NCBI GenBank assembly: GCA_029287515.1
Contig: JARFQZ010000226.1
Span: 1-11,953, forward strand
DNA: 11,953 nucleotides
From: Lysobacterales bacterium
GTDB lineage: Bacteria; Pseudomonadota; Gammaproteobacteria; Xanthomonadales; SZUA-36
Reading direction: 5' to 3'
Under the pieces are notes generated by a model. That model was not told where the DNA came from. It saw only the letters and a list, made by a program, of their open reading frames with translations, and did not search any database. A program made the translations under genes and the position numbers. Shown in pieces: positions 1 through 5,895 of this stretch. The first letter of the stretch is position 1. The number at the start of each line of letters is the position of its first letter.

Positions 1-2
1 TA

Positions 3-76
3 TGGAGCGGGTGATGGGAATCGAACCCACATCATCAGCTTGGAAGGCTGAGGTTCTACCGTTGAACTACACCCGC
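3..76 (-). tRNA. glyT: tRNA-Gly (anticodon UCC)
   Basis: Read on the minus strand this 74-nt segment folds as a complete tRNA: a 7-bp acceptor stem, a D arm, an anticodon loop TTCCAAG giving anticodon UCC, a T arm with GGTTCGATTCC, discriminator T and an encoded CCA end (complement of 3-5). It lies 66 nt downstream of tRNA-Tyr on the same strand. It is probably processed from the same transcript, as in the tyrU-glyT-thrT-tufB unit of enteric bacteria. The window ends two bases after the CCA, so the expected tRNA-Thr and tufB cannot be seen. The symbol is given by analogy of type and position with E. coli glyT. Confidence 0.96.
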
Positions 77-142
77 CCTGGATGGCTAAGTGACTCACGA
101 ACACTAATAACCTTTATTCCTGGCCCACCCATTCAGACAAAG

Positions 143-227
143 TGGTGGAGGGGGGAGGATTCGAACCTCCGAAGGCATAGCCAGCAGATTTACAGTCTGC
201 CCTCGTTGACCGCTTGAGTACCCCTCC
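143..227 (-). tRNA. tyrU: tRNA-Tyr (anticodon GUA)
   Basis: On the minus strand this is an 85-nt class II tRNA. The acceptor stem GGAGGGG pairs with CCCCTCC, the anticodon loop contains CTGTAAA (anticodon GUA), and a long variable arm marks tRNA-Tyr, tRNA-Leu and tRNA-Ser. The T arm is GGAGGTTCGAATCCTCC, the discriminator is A and CCA is encoded at 143-145. It is the first gene behind the promoter at 329-357 and precedes tRNA-Gly(UCC). The tyrosine-then-glycine order matches tyrU-glyT upstream of thrT-tufB in E. coli. Confidence 0.96.
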
Positions 228-328
228 GGTACATCGTCCACATCCTGTGGGCTGAAAATTGTGTGCCGCCAAGGGCAAATATGCCTGCAAATAAGTCCTT
301 TTAAAGACTTTGCGCAGGCAAGCCGCTT

Positions 329-357
329 ATTCTCACCCACCTACCCGCGCCTGTCAA
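329..357 (-). promoter_or_regulatory. sigma-70 promoter of the tRNA-Tyr/tRNA-Gly unit
   Basis: On the minus strand a perfect -35 hexamer TTGACA (352-357) is followed after 17 bases by GAGAAT (329-334, four of six matches to TATAAT). The predicted start is near 322, about 95 nt before the tRNA-Tyr 5' end. The bases just after the -10 box include GCGGC, the GC-rich discriminator typical of stringently controlled stable-RNA promoters. The rest of the 228-451 gap shows no gene. It holds only this promoter, the tRNA leader (with a short inverted repeat at 293-310) and the 3' flank of the acidic-protein gene. Confidence 0.65.
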
Positions 358-451
358 CAAACAAGCAGCGAATCGGCGCGAGATTTTACATGCTTGCGAT
401 CAGAGGGGCAATAGGAAACCGTGATTGGATTTGAATAATGCGCCGCATGGT

Positions 452-736
452 TCAGATCGGAGCGTCTTCGAAGAATTCGTCCCCTTCAACGTCCTCGTCG
501 AAATCTTCCTCTTCGTCTTGCTGGGGGGTGAAAAATTCGGCTTTGTGGTCGAGTTCTGCGAGGACTTCATCGTCCAGGTCGAAGTCTTCATCCCAGACAT
601 CGGCCAACGAAGCCTTGAGCGCCGCTTTTTCACGACGTGCCTCGATTTCCTGCCAGCCACCCTTGCGCGGTTCTTTATCGCTTGACGAGGCGGCAGACAA
701 TTCCTTTTCAGTGCCTGAGCGTGTCTTCCTGTCCAC
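452..736 (-). CDS. small highly acidic hypothetical protein
   Basis: This 94-residue protein has a basic, polar N-terminal third (many K, R, S and E up to about residue 40, including EARREKAALK). An extremely acidic C-terminal half follows, rich in Asp, Glu and Phe, with runs such as DEDFDLDDE and DEEEDFDEDVEGDEFFED. There is no signal peptide, membrane helix or cysteine. The start is GTG at 734-736, chosen because an AGAGG ribosome-binding sequence lies 8 nt upstream; the stop is TGA. It begins 84 nt after ychF on the same strand but has its own promoter candidate at 779-806. The combination of an arginine/lysine helix and an acidic tail recalls the short PA3496-type proteins of gammaproteobacteria. 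That link is a weak impression only, and the function is unknown. The favourable start site and strong promoter argue that it is real despite the low-complexity sequence. Confidence 0.68.
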   Translation of the reverse strand: MDRKTRSGTEKELSAASSSDKEPRKGGWQEIEARREKAALKASLADVWDEDFDLDDEVLAELDHKAEFFTPQQDEEEDFDEDVEGDEFFEDAPI

Positions 737-778
737 TGCTGAAACCTCTGGGCTCCAACCACAAATACTTTACGAATC

Positions 779-806
779 CTTATATATCAAAATTAAAGTT
801 TTTCAA
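779..806 (-). promoter_or_regulatory. candidate sigma-70 promoter of the acidic-protein gene
   Basis: In the AT-rich gap between ychF and the acidic-protein gene, the minus strand reads TTGAAA (801-806, five of six matches) followed by a 16-bp AT-rich spacer and TATAAG (779-784, five of six). The predicted start near 772 gives a leader of about 36 nt that contains the AGAGG ribosome-binding sequence. This suggests the small gene is transcribed independently of, or in addition to, read-through from ychF. Confidence 0.55.
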
Positions 807-820
807 AGAACTTTTTACAT

Positions 821-1912
821 TCAGACATTAAAACGAAAATGCATGATGTCGCCTTCGCTGACAATGTAAGCCTTGCCTTCCAGACGGAGTTTCCCGGCTT
901 CCCTGGCCGCATGCTCGCCTCCAAGAGACACGAAATCATCATAAGACGTGACTTCTGCGCGGATGAATCCCCGTTCGAAATCGGTGTGGATCCGACCTGC
1001 GGCTTGCGGAGCCGTTGATCCGGACCTGACCGTCCAGGCACGGACCTCTTTTTTACCCACAGTAAAAAATGTCAGCAATTCCAGCAAGGCATAGCCTGCG
1101 CGGATCACCTGGTCGAGACCGGATTCCTCAAGGCCCAGTTCTTCCAGGAATTCCTGTCGGTCCGATTCTTCCAACTGCGCAATCTCGGCTTCGATCCCGG
1201 CACACACGGCAACCACTTCGGCCTTCTCCGACTCCGCTTTTTGGCGGACCACGTCCAGGTGAGGATTATTCTCAAAACCCTCCTCGGATACATTGGCAAT
1301 GTACATCACGGGCTTGGTCGTGATCAGGTGTAAATCCGTGATGAGCGTTTTCTCTTCGGGCGTCAATTCCACGTTGCGGGCACGATGACCCTCGTCCAGG
1401 CAGGCTCTCAGTTTCTCGAGCACCACCATCCTGACCCTGGCCTCTTTCTCATTGGCTTTGAGACGCTTTTCCGTGCGTTCGATGGCGCGCTCAACAGACT
1501 CCAGGTCTGCCAGCGAAAGTTCAGTGTTGATGATCTCAATATCGGACAGAGGGTCGAGATGACCGGCAACGTGCACGATGTCCTCATTTTCGAAGCAGCG
1601 CACAACGTGGGCGATTGCATCCGTTTCACGGATGTGCGCCAGGAACTTGTTGCCCAGGCCTTCGCCTTTTGACGCGCCTTCGACCAGACCCGCAATGTCC
1701 ACGAATTCCATGGTGGTCGGAATCACTTTCTGGGGCTGTGCGATACCCGCCAGGACCGCGAGGCGGGGGTCCGGGACCTCGACGACACCGACGTTCGGGT
1801 CTATGGTGCAGAAGGGGTAGTTTTCCGCGGAAATCTCGCCCTGCGTCAAGGAATTGAACAGCGTCGATTTACCCACGTTGGGGAGGCCGACGATTCCACA
1901 CTTAAATCCCAT
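821..1912 (-). CDS. ychF: redox-regulated ATPase / Obg-family P-loop protein YchF
   Basis: YchF (363 aa, as in E. coli) is a universally conserved TRAFAC-class NTPase that prefers ATP over GTP and associates with ribosomes. It has been linked to the oxidative-stress response and to translation initiation fidelity. The P-loop GLPNVGKST is at residues 9-17, and switch II DIAGLVEGASKGEG lies near residue 72. A helical coiled-coil insertion rich in E, K and R occupies about 135-205. The G4 position reads NVSE rather than the NKxD of true GTPases, as expected for this ATP-specific subfamily. A TGS domain fills the C-terminus (about 280-362), ending HFRFNV. The ATG start overlaps the 3' end of pth by 11 nt, so the two genes are probably translationally coupled; a GAAAGAAG purine stretch directly precedes it. 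It closes the prs-rplY-pth-ychF run. Confidence 0.97.
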   Translation of the reverse strand: MGFKCGIVGLPNVGKSTLFNSLTQGEISAENYPFCTIDPNVGVVEVPDPRLAVLAGIAQPQKVIPTTMEFVDIAGLVEGASKGEGLGNKFLAHIRETDAIAHVVRCFENEDIVHVAGHLDPLSDIEIINTELSLADLESVERAIERTEKRLKANEKEARVRMVVLEKLRACLDEGHRARNVELTPEEKTLITDLHLITTKPVMYIANVSEEGFENNPHLDVVRQKAESEKAEVVAVCAGIEAEIAQLEESDRQEFLEELGLEESGLDQVIRAGYALLELLTFFTVGKKEVRAWTVRSGSTAPQAAGRIHTDFERGFIRAEVTSYDDFVSLGGEHAAREAGKLRLEGKAYIVSEGDIMHFRFNV

Positions 1913-2486
1913 CTTCTTTCACCGTATGTAATTCTTTCATGGCGCCGGACACGTCGCCGCCCAGCACTCGCGGCATGACATCCAATGCATCGGCAATGGA
2001 GTCCCGTATCAGTCTTTCCTGTTCTGATGTTGCCCGGCCCAGGACATATCCGGTCACGGCATCCTTTGAACCCGGATGACCAATGCCGATCCTCAGCCTC
2101 AGAAAATCGTGATCGAGAGTATGCCGGAAAATATCTCGCATGCCGTTGTGTCCGCCATGCCCTCCGCCTTGTTTCAAGCGCGAGATACCAGGCGGCAAAT
2201 CAAGTTCGTCGTAGGCCACCAGCAAATCAGCCGCCGTCACTTTGTAGTAGTCCATCACAGCGCGGACAGCCTGCCCGCTATGATTCATGAAGGTGGTCGG
2301 CCTGGCCAGTATGCAGTCTTGCCCGCTCAGCCTGAGGCGTGCGGTTTCCGCATGCAGTCTCGATTGTGTCTTGAGCAGGACACGTTCAGTCTCCGCGAGG
2401 GCGTCCAAAAACCAAAACCCGGCATTATGCCGGGTTTCAGAATATTTTGGGCCAGGATTCCCCAGCCCGACGATAAGGTAAGGCAT
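1902..2486 (-). CDS. pth: peptidyl-tRNA hydrolase
   Basis: Pth cleaves the ester bond of peptidyl-tRNAs that drop off the ribosome, recycling tRNA; it is essential in bacteria. The 194-aa protein has the E. coli length and numbering. Asn10 is in GLGNPG, catalytic His20 in TRHNAGF, Met67-Asn68 in TTFMNHSG, Asp93 in AYDELDLPPG and Asn114 in GGHGGHNGM; all are the known active-site and substrate-binding residues. It starts at ATG 9 nt after the rplY stop, with only a weak ribosome-binding sequence, which suggests coupling to rplY translation. Its last codons overlap the ychF start. The codons for residues 18-24, around the catalytic His, form a perfect 11-bp inverted repeat (see the entry at 2415-2437). 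Confidence 0.97.
   Translation of the reverse strand: MPYLIVGLGNPGPKYSETRHNAGFWFLDALAETERVLLKTQSRLHAETARLRLSGQDCILARPTTFMNHSGQAVRAVMDYYKVTAADLLVAYDELDLPPGISRLKQGGGHGGHNGMRDIFRHTLDHDFLRLRIGIGHPGSKDAVTGYVLGRATSEQERLIRDSIADALDVMPRVLGGDVSGAMKELHTVKEDGI
2415..2437 (-). repeat. perfect 11-bp inverted repeat inside pth
   Basis: The bases AAACCCGGCAT at 2415-2425 are the exact reverse complement of 2427-2437, with a single base between them. In the minus-strand mRNA this would form about ten base pairs (seven GC-rich) around a three-base loop. It is followed by the U-rich stretch TTTTGGTTTTT, the overall form of an intrinsic terminator. It lies inside the pth coding sequence about 50 nt after its start codon and encodes the conserved residues ETRHNAGF. 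Part of the symmetry follows from the protein motif itself, so a regulatory role is only a possibility. Confidence 0.5.
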
Positions 2487-2495
2487 TGTACCGTT

Positions 2496-3233
2496 TTACT
2501 CTTCGTCCTCGGCCTTCTTGTCTTCAGTCTCGCCTTCGTCTTCGTCTTCGCCTTCACCTTCGACAGGTTCGACGCCTTCACCCAGCTCACCTTCGGCGAG
2601 CGCAGCTTCGGCCTCTGCTGCAGCTGCAGCACCGGTACCCTGGCTTTCCTTGATATGTACCGCGTTAGCTACGGCCGAGTCGTTGTCTTCGCCTTCCATC
2701 TCCAGCGCCGGAATCGTTACACCCTCCGGCAGGACGATGCTGGATAGCATGACGGCATCGCCGGCTTCCATGTCAGACAGGTCGACTTCCAGGAATTCCG
2801 GAATGTCTTTCGGCAACGCGGCAATTTCGACTTCAGTCATCTGGTGCTGAATAACCACGCCCGAAGCTTTTCCGGCCGGAGATTCATCTTCGCCGGCGAA
2901 GTGAACCGGTACGGAAATTTTCAGAACCTGTTCCGCGGATACGCGCATGAAGTCGATGTGCATGATCACCGGCTTGTAAGGGTGCCGGTGCATATCCCTG
3001 ACGACAGCCTGCTGTTTGCGATCCTTGCCGACCTTGATTTCAAGGATACTGGCGAAGAATGCCTCGGTGTCCGTTGCGTGCAGCAATTCTTGCTGCCCCA
3101 CCGCCAGGGTGACGGGATCCCGGTCACCACCATAAATTACCGCGGGAACTTTTCCTTCGCGACGCAGGCGGCGGCTCGCACCTTTCCCCACATCTCCACG
3201 GATTTCCGCGTTGATCTTTATTGTGTCAGACAT
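2496..3233 (-). CDS. rplY: 50S ribosomal protein L25, long Ctc/TL5 form with acidic tail
   Basis: L25 binds loop E of 5S rRNA in the central protuberance of the large ribosomal subunit. This 245-aa protein is the long general-stress (Ctc) form. An N-terminal L25 beta-barrel (about 5-95) contains the RREGKVPAVIYGG motif (residues 24-36) and the HRHPYKPVIMHIDF region (82-95). A TL5-type C-terminal domain follows (about 100-190). The tail from about residue 200 is Ala/Glu-rich and then almost purely acidic. E. coli L25 has only the first domain (about 94 aa). The start chosen is ATG at 3231-3233, because AAGAGG lies 6 nt upstream and the next residues (DTIKINAEIRG) begin the family's first strand. 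An 18-codon upstream extension is open but has no support. The gene has its own -10 box at 3304-3309, and pth follows after 9 nt. Confidence 0.95.
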   Translation of the reverse strand: MSDTIKINAEIRGDVGKGASRRLRREGKVPAVIYGGDRDPVTLAVGQQELLHATDTEAFFASILEIKVGKDRKQQAVVRDMHRHPYKPVIMHIDFMRVSAEQVLKISVPVHFAGEDESPAGKASGVVIQHQMTEVEIAALPKDIPEFLEVDLSDMEAGDAVMLSSIVLPEGVTIPALEMEGEDNDSAVANAVHIKESQGTGAAAAAEAEAALAEGELGEGVEPVEGEGEDEDEGETEDKKAEDEE

Positions 3234-3256
3234 GATAAACCTCTTGTCAGATAGTG

Positions 3257-3285
3257 AAAAAGCCGGGTCCGCGACCAGACCAGGC
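3257..3285 (-). terminator. hairpin plus U-run in the rplY leader (prs terminator or rplY attenuator)
   Basis: The minus strand reads GCCTGGTC, a loop, GACCCGGC (3262-3285) and then five Ts (3257-3261). This gives an 8-bp stem with one mismatch followed by a U-tract, the shape of an intrinsic terminator. An alternative, mutually exclusive stem GGTC-GCG-GACC uses the second of two tandem GGTC copies. The element lies downstream of the -10 box at 3304-3309 and 23 nt before the rplY start codon. It could therefore end prs transcripts, attenuate rplY transcription, or both. Confidence 0.42.
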
Positions 3286-3303
3286 ACGATAAATCAGCCG
3301 CCC

Positions 3304-3309
3304 ATTATA
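3304..3309 (-). promoter_or_regulatory. -10 box of an internal promoter ahead of rplY
   Basis: A perfect TATAAT occurs on the minus strand in the 109-nt gap between prs and rplY. The predicted start is near 3297, giving a leader of about 64 nt. No good -35 hexamer is present; at 17 bp spacing the sequence is TTCTTT, so the promoter may be activator-dependent or weak. It would let rplY-pth-ychF be expressed apart from the upstream lolB-ispE-prs genes. Confidence 0.42.
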
Positions 3310-3342
3310 TACGACTGTGACAGAGGAAAGAAAGCCGGAAAA

Positions 3343-4278
3343 TTAATCCACGTACATGGAGCTGACAGATTCCCCGTGCGCCATGCGCCGAATGGTTTCC
3401 GCCAGCATCTGCGCAATAGAAAGCTGCCTGATTTTTTCGCAGGCCTGGGCGGCCTCGCTTAAGGGGATCGTGTCGGTGACCACCAGTTCATCCATTTTTG
3501 AATTCATGATGTTATCGACCGCGGGCCCGGACAATACCGGGTGCACGCAGTAGGCGACAACCCGCTTGGCGCCCTCATCCTTGAGTGCACCCGCTGCGGA
3601 ACACAGGGTCCCCGCGGTATCAACCATGTCATCGACCAGGACACAGCATTTGTCTTCAACATCGCCGATGATATTCATAACCGTTGCCACGTTGGCGCGC
3701 GGCCTGCGTTTGTCGATGATCGCCAGGTCGGCATCCAGTCGCTTGGCTATGGCGCGCGCCCGCACGACACCGCCGACATCCGGCGAAACCACTACGACCT
3801 CGTGGGTGGATTGTTGCTGCCAGATGTCTGCCAGTGTCAGGGGTGAGGCGTAGACGTTGTCCACGGGGATATCGAAGAATCCCTGGATCTGGTCAGCGTG
3901 AAGATCAACCGTAACCACCCGGTCCGTTCCAACGACGGAAATCATGCTGGCAGCGACTTTGGCTGTGATCGGCACTCGCGCAGACCGCGGGCGTCGATCC
4001 TGCCGGGCATAGCCGAAGTAAGGGATCACCGCTGTGATTCGGGACGCCGAGGCGCGCTTCATGGCATCGATCATCACCAGCAGTTCCATAAAGTTGTCTG
4101 CCGTGGGGACACAGGTCGGCTGAATGACGTACACGTCACGGCCGCGGACGTTGTCCATGATTTCCACCATGACTTCACCATCACTGAATCGCCCGACCAC
4201 GGCCCGCCCCATCGGCACATTGAGTTCATGAGCAATGCTGCTCGCCAGCCTCAGGTTTGCGTTCCCCGAGAAAACCAT
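3343..4278 (-). CDS. prs: ribose-phosphate pyrophosphokinase (PRPP synthase)
   Basis: Prs transfers pyrophosphate from ATP to ribose 5-phosphate to make PRPP, the precursor of purines, pyrimidines, histidine, tryptophan and NAD. From the ATG at 4276-4278 the protein has 311 residues (E. coli: 315). Visible motifs are FSDGE (31-35), the ATP-binding YFGYARQDRRPRSA (87-100), DLHADQIQGFF with the catalytic-region His (125-135), KRRPRAN (190-196) and the PRPP loop DDMVDTAGT (216-224). The C-terminus AETIRRMAHGESVSSMYVD closely resembles Xanthomonas Prs as I remember it. The start is uncertain: the ATG has no ribosome-binding sequence nearby, while AGGAG at 4298-4302 would serve an in-frame ATT (4288-4290) and an upstream AGGG an in-frame TTG (4294-4296). 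Either would add 4-6 residues, as in relatives. It lies 53 nt after tRNA-Gln and probably shares its transcript. Confidence 0.96.
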   Translation of the reverse strand: MVFSGNANLRLASSIAHELNVPMGRAVVGRFSDGEVMVEIMDNVRGRDVYVIQPTCVPTADNFMELLVMIDAMKRASASRITAVIPYFGYARQDRRPRSARVPITAKVAASMISVVGTDRVVTVDLHADQIQGFFDIPVDNVYASPLTLADIWQQQSTHEVVVVSPDVGGVVRARAIAKRLDADLAIIDKRRPRANVATVMNIIGDVEDKCCVLVDDMVDTAGTLCSAAGALKDEGAKRVVAYCVHPVLSGPAVDNIMNSKMDELVVTDTIPLSEAAQACEKIRQLSIAQMLAETIRRMAHGESVSSMYVD

Positions 4279-4331
4279 GAGTGAAGAAATAGTCAAACTC
4301 CTGCCCTGCTTACGGTCCAATGGCATTTGAA

Positions 4332-4408
4332 TGGCTGGGACGGCAGGATTCGAACCTGCGAATGCGGGGATCAAAACCCCGTGCCTTAACCGACTTGGCG
4401 ACGTCCCA
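4332..4408 (-). tRNA. tRNA-Gln (anticodon UUG)
   Basis: The minus strand forms a complete 77-nt tRNA. The acceptor stem TGGGACG pairs with CGTCCCA, the D arm is GCCAAGTCGGTTAAGGC, and the anticodon stem CGGGG/CCCCG encloses TTTTGAT (anticodon UUG). The T arm is GCAGGTTCGAATCCTGC, the discriminator is G and CCA is encoded at 4332-4334. Its 5' end is only 7 nt after the ispE stop codon and prs starts 53 nt beyond its CCA. No separate promoter fits in the gap, so it must be excised from the ispE-prs mRNA, a process that would separate the two messages. Confidence 0.97.
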
Positions 4409-4415
4409 GTAGTTT

Positions 4416-5273
4416 TTATTCAATCAAACAATCCAGCTTCGCATGCAAAGGAGAAATATCCACCCCCTGAACAGCGCGCACATTATATAAACTTTTCAAT
4501 GCCTGTGCCGCGCTCTTTGCACTCTTTTCATCGTGCATCCGGATAAAAATGCCACTGCCGGTTCCGGTCATGCGGGGAGCACCCCACTTTTCCAGCGTCC
4601 GCATGAGTTGGTCGAAGCCGGGATATCGCTGTCTGACTACCGGTTCGCAGTCATTTTTGCCTTGCTCCCGGAGGGCTTCCTCCAGGCTGATCGGTTTGGT
4701 ATCCCGTTTCAGACCGGCAGCAGCGAAAATCTTTGCGGTGGAGATCTGCAAATCCGGGAACACCAGAATGTAATGCCGGCGGCCAAGGCTGACCGGTTCC
4801 AGCTTTTCACCAACTCCCTGCGCCATCGCGCTGTGACCCCGCACAAATACCGGGACATCCGCTCCCAGACGTCGCCCCAGGGCGGATAAGCCGTCGATAT
4901 CCATCCCGCAGCCCCACAGCCTGTTCAGAACCCGCAAAACGGTAGCCGCATCCGAACTCCCGCCGCCCAACCCCGACCCCGGCGGAACCCGTTTCCTGAT
5001 GGCGATGACCGCTCCCCGGCGGCAGGCTGTTTCACTTTGCAATAAGTGGGCGGCCCTGGTGACCAGGTCTTCGGATTCCGGGACTCCATAACTGACATCA
5101 TGCCTTCTTATGCCCTCTTCATCCGTGGGAAGAATCCCAATTTCATCCCCCCAGTCAAGCAATTGAAAGAGTGTCTGGATGTCATGATAACCATCGGAAC
5201 GACGCGCCAGCACGTGAAGGAAAAGATTGATTTTGGCGGGTGCCGGCCACCATTGCATTTCGGACTCAGTCAT
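4416..5273 (-). CDS. ispE: 4-diphosphocytidyl-2-C-methyl-D-erythritol kinase
   Basis: IspE phosphorylates the 2-hydroxyl of CDP-methylerythritol with ATP in the MEP pathway to isopentenyl diphosphate. The 285-aa protein (E. coli: 283) is a GHMP kinase. Motif 1, PAPAKINLFLHV, is at 10-21 with Lys14. The ATP-binding motif GSGLGGGSSDAA is at 99-110. The catalytic Asp139 is in LGADVPVF, and the third GHMP motif MTGTGSG is at 235-241. The ATG start at 5271-5273 overlaps the end of lolB by 8 nt and has GGAAGG 8 nt upstream. A second in-frame ATG five codons later lacks such a signal. The stop codon is followed after 7 nt by tRNA-Gln. The lolB-ispE-prs order is conserved across gammaproteobacteria. 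Confidence 0.97.
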   Translation of the reverse strand: MTESEMQWWPAPAKINLFLHVLARRSDGYHDIQTLFQLLDWGDEIGILPTDEEGIRRHDVSYGVPESEDLVTRAAHLLQSETACRRGAVIAIRKRVPPGSGLGGGSSDAATVLRVLNRLWGCGMDIDGLSALGRRLGADVPVFVRGHSAMAQGVGEKLEPVSLGRRHYILVFPDLQISTAKIFAAAGLKRDTKPISLEEALREQGKNDCEPVVRQRYPGFDQLMRTLEKWGAPRMTGTGSGIFIRMHDEKSAKSAAQALKSLYNVRAVQGVDISPLHAKLDCLIE

Positions 5274-5895
5274 CTGGGGCGCCTTCCGGCGCCAGCTCCC
5301 AGCGCCTCACTACCAGCTTCACCTTCCAGTCTGCCTGCATTGCAGTCAGGCGGACAGGCATTTCAAATTCGCCAAAGCTGCGGTACTTACCGAATTCAAT
5401 AGACCAGCCATCCTGGTTCAGCCGGACCAGGTTGCCCCGTTCATCGAACCAGCGTTCTTCAGCCCCCCCGGGAGCAGCCATCCCCCTCACCCACCAGGAC
5501 AAGCTTTCTACCGGGATCTCCCAGCCGACCTGCTTTTGAACCAGTTGATCAACCGTTTGATCCTGGTAAGCGCTTCCGTCGGCAAGTTCCAGCCTGGCTC
5601 CTGAACGGTCTGCCTCCAGGCGCCATGCCCCCCGGCCCAGCGTGCCGTGAAAATCCATTCGGGTGTAACCAGGGTTTTCGCGCCATTGGAGTTTTCCGCT
5701 GCCACCATCCTTGTCATTGGAGATAGCCAGCTTTCCGGACAGGTTCCAGCGGTCCTGTTCCACCAGGCGATCCGATTTGAGGCCATGCAGCCTGAGACGC
5801 TCCGCCCGGTCTGCTTCCAGGGGAGGCAGCGTGGTGCACGACTGTAAAGTCCAGGTCAACGCAAGTATCGCAAACGCCGGTAAGCGAAGCTTCAA
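5266..5895 (-). CDS. lolB: outer-membrane lipoprotein receptor LolB
   Basis: LolB accepts mature lipoproteins from the periplasmic carrier LolA and inserts them into the inner leaflet of the outer membrane. The 209-aa precursor (E. coli: 207) has a basic, hydrophobic signal peptide and the lipobox LQSC, with the lipidated Cys at residue 20. The body shows the LolB pattern: WNLSGKLAI, then a run of beta strands containing GKLQWRENPGYTRMDFHG, and later LSWWVRG before the C-terminal strands. The start is TTG at 5893-5895. It is supported by GGAAG 7 nt upstream and by the signal peptide that begins immediately. The TTG shares bases with the stop of the upstream TPR gene (TTGA), so the two are probably coupled. 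ispE begins inside its last codons. Confidence 0.94.
   Translation of the reverse strand: MKLRLPAFAILALTWTLQSCTTLPPLEADRAERLRLHGLKSDRLVEQDRWNLSGKLAISNDKDGGSGKLQWRENPGYTRMDFHGTLGRGAWRLEADRSGARLELADGSAYQDQTVDQLVQKQVGWEIPVESLSWWVRGMAAPGGAEERWFDERGNLVRLNQDGWSIEFGKYRSFGEFEMPVRLTAMQADWKVKLVVRRWELAPEGAPDD

Noticed and set aside
293..310. Inverted repeat AAGTC...GACTT in the tRNA leader.
   Set aside because: Five AT-rich pairs are too weak to call a regulatory structure; it could be part of leader folding before tRNA processing.
438..448. Short palindrome ATGCG-C-CGCAT just after the acidic-protein gene, as a possible terminator.
   Set aside because: The stem is only four to five base pairs and no T-run follows on the minus strand.
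796..815. AAAGTT...AACTTT inverted repeat after ychF as a terminator.
   Set aside because: The stem is entirely AT-rich except one pair and overlaps the better-supported promoter at 779-806.
438..869. Serine-rich open frame on the plus strand over the acidic-protein gene.
   Set aside because: The Ser runs are the antisense reading of Asp/Glu codons. The minus-strand gene has a promoter, a ribosome-binding sequence and a plausible protein.
2076..2747. Open frame of 223 codons on the plus strand.
   Set aside because: It is antisense to pth and rplY, both certain. The product is of low complexity and begins inside pth without a ribosome-binding sequence.
3234..3287. N-terminal extension of rplY by 18 codons.
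   Set aside because: The inner ATG at 3233 has AAGAGG at ideal spacing and matches the family N-terminus; the extension has neither.
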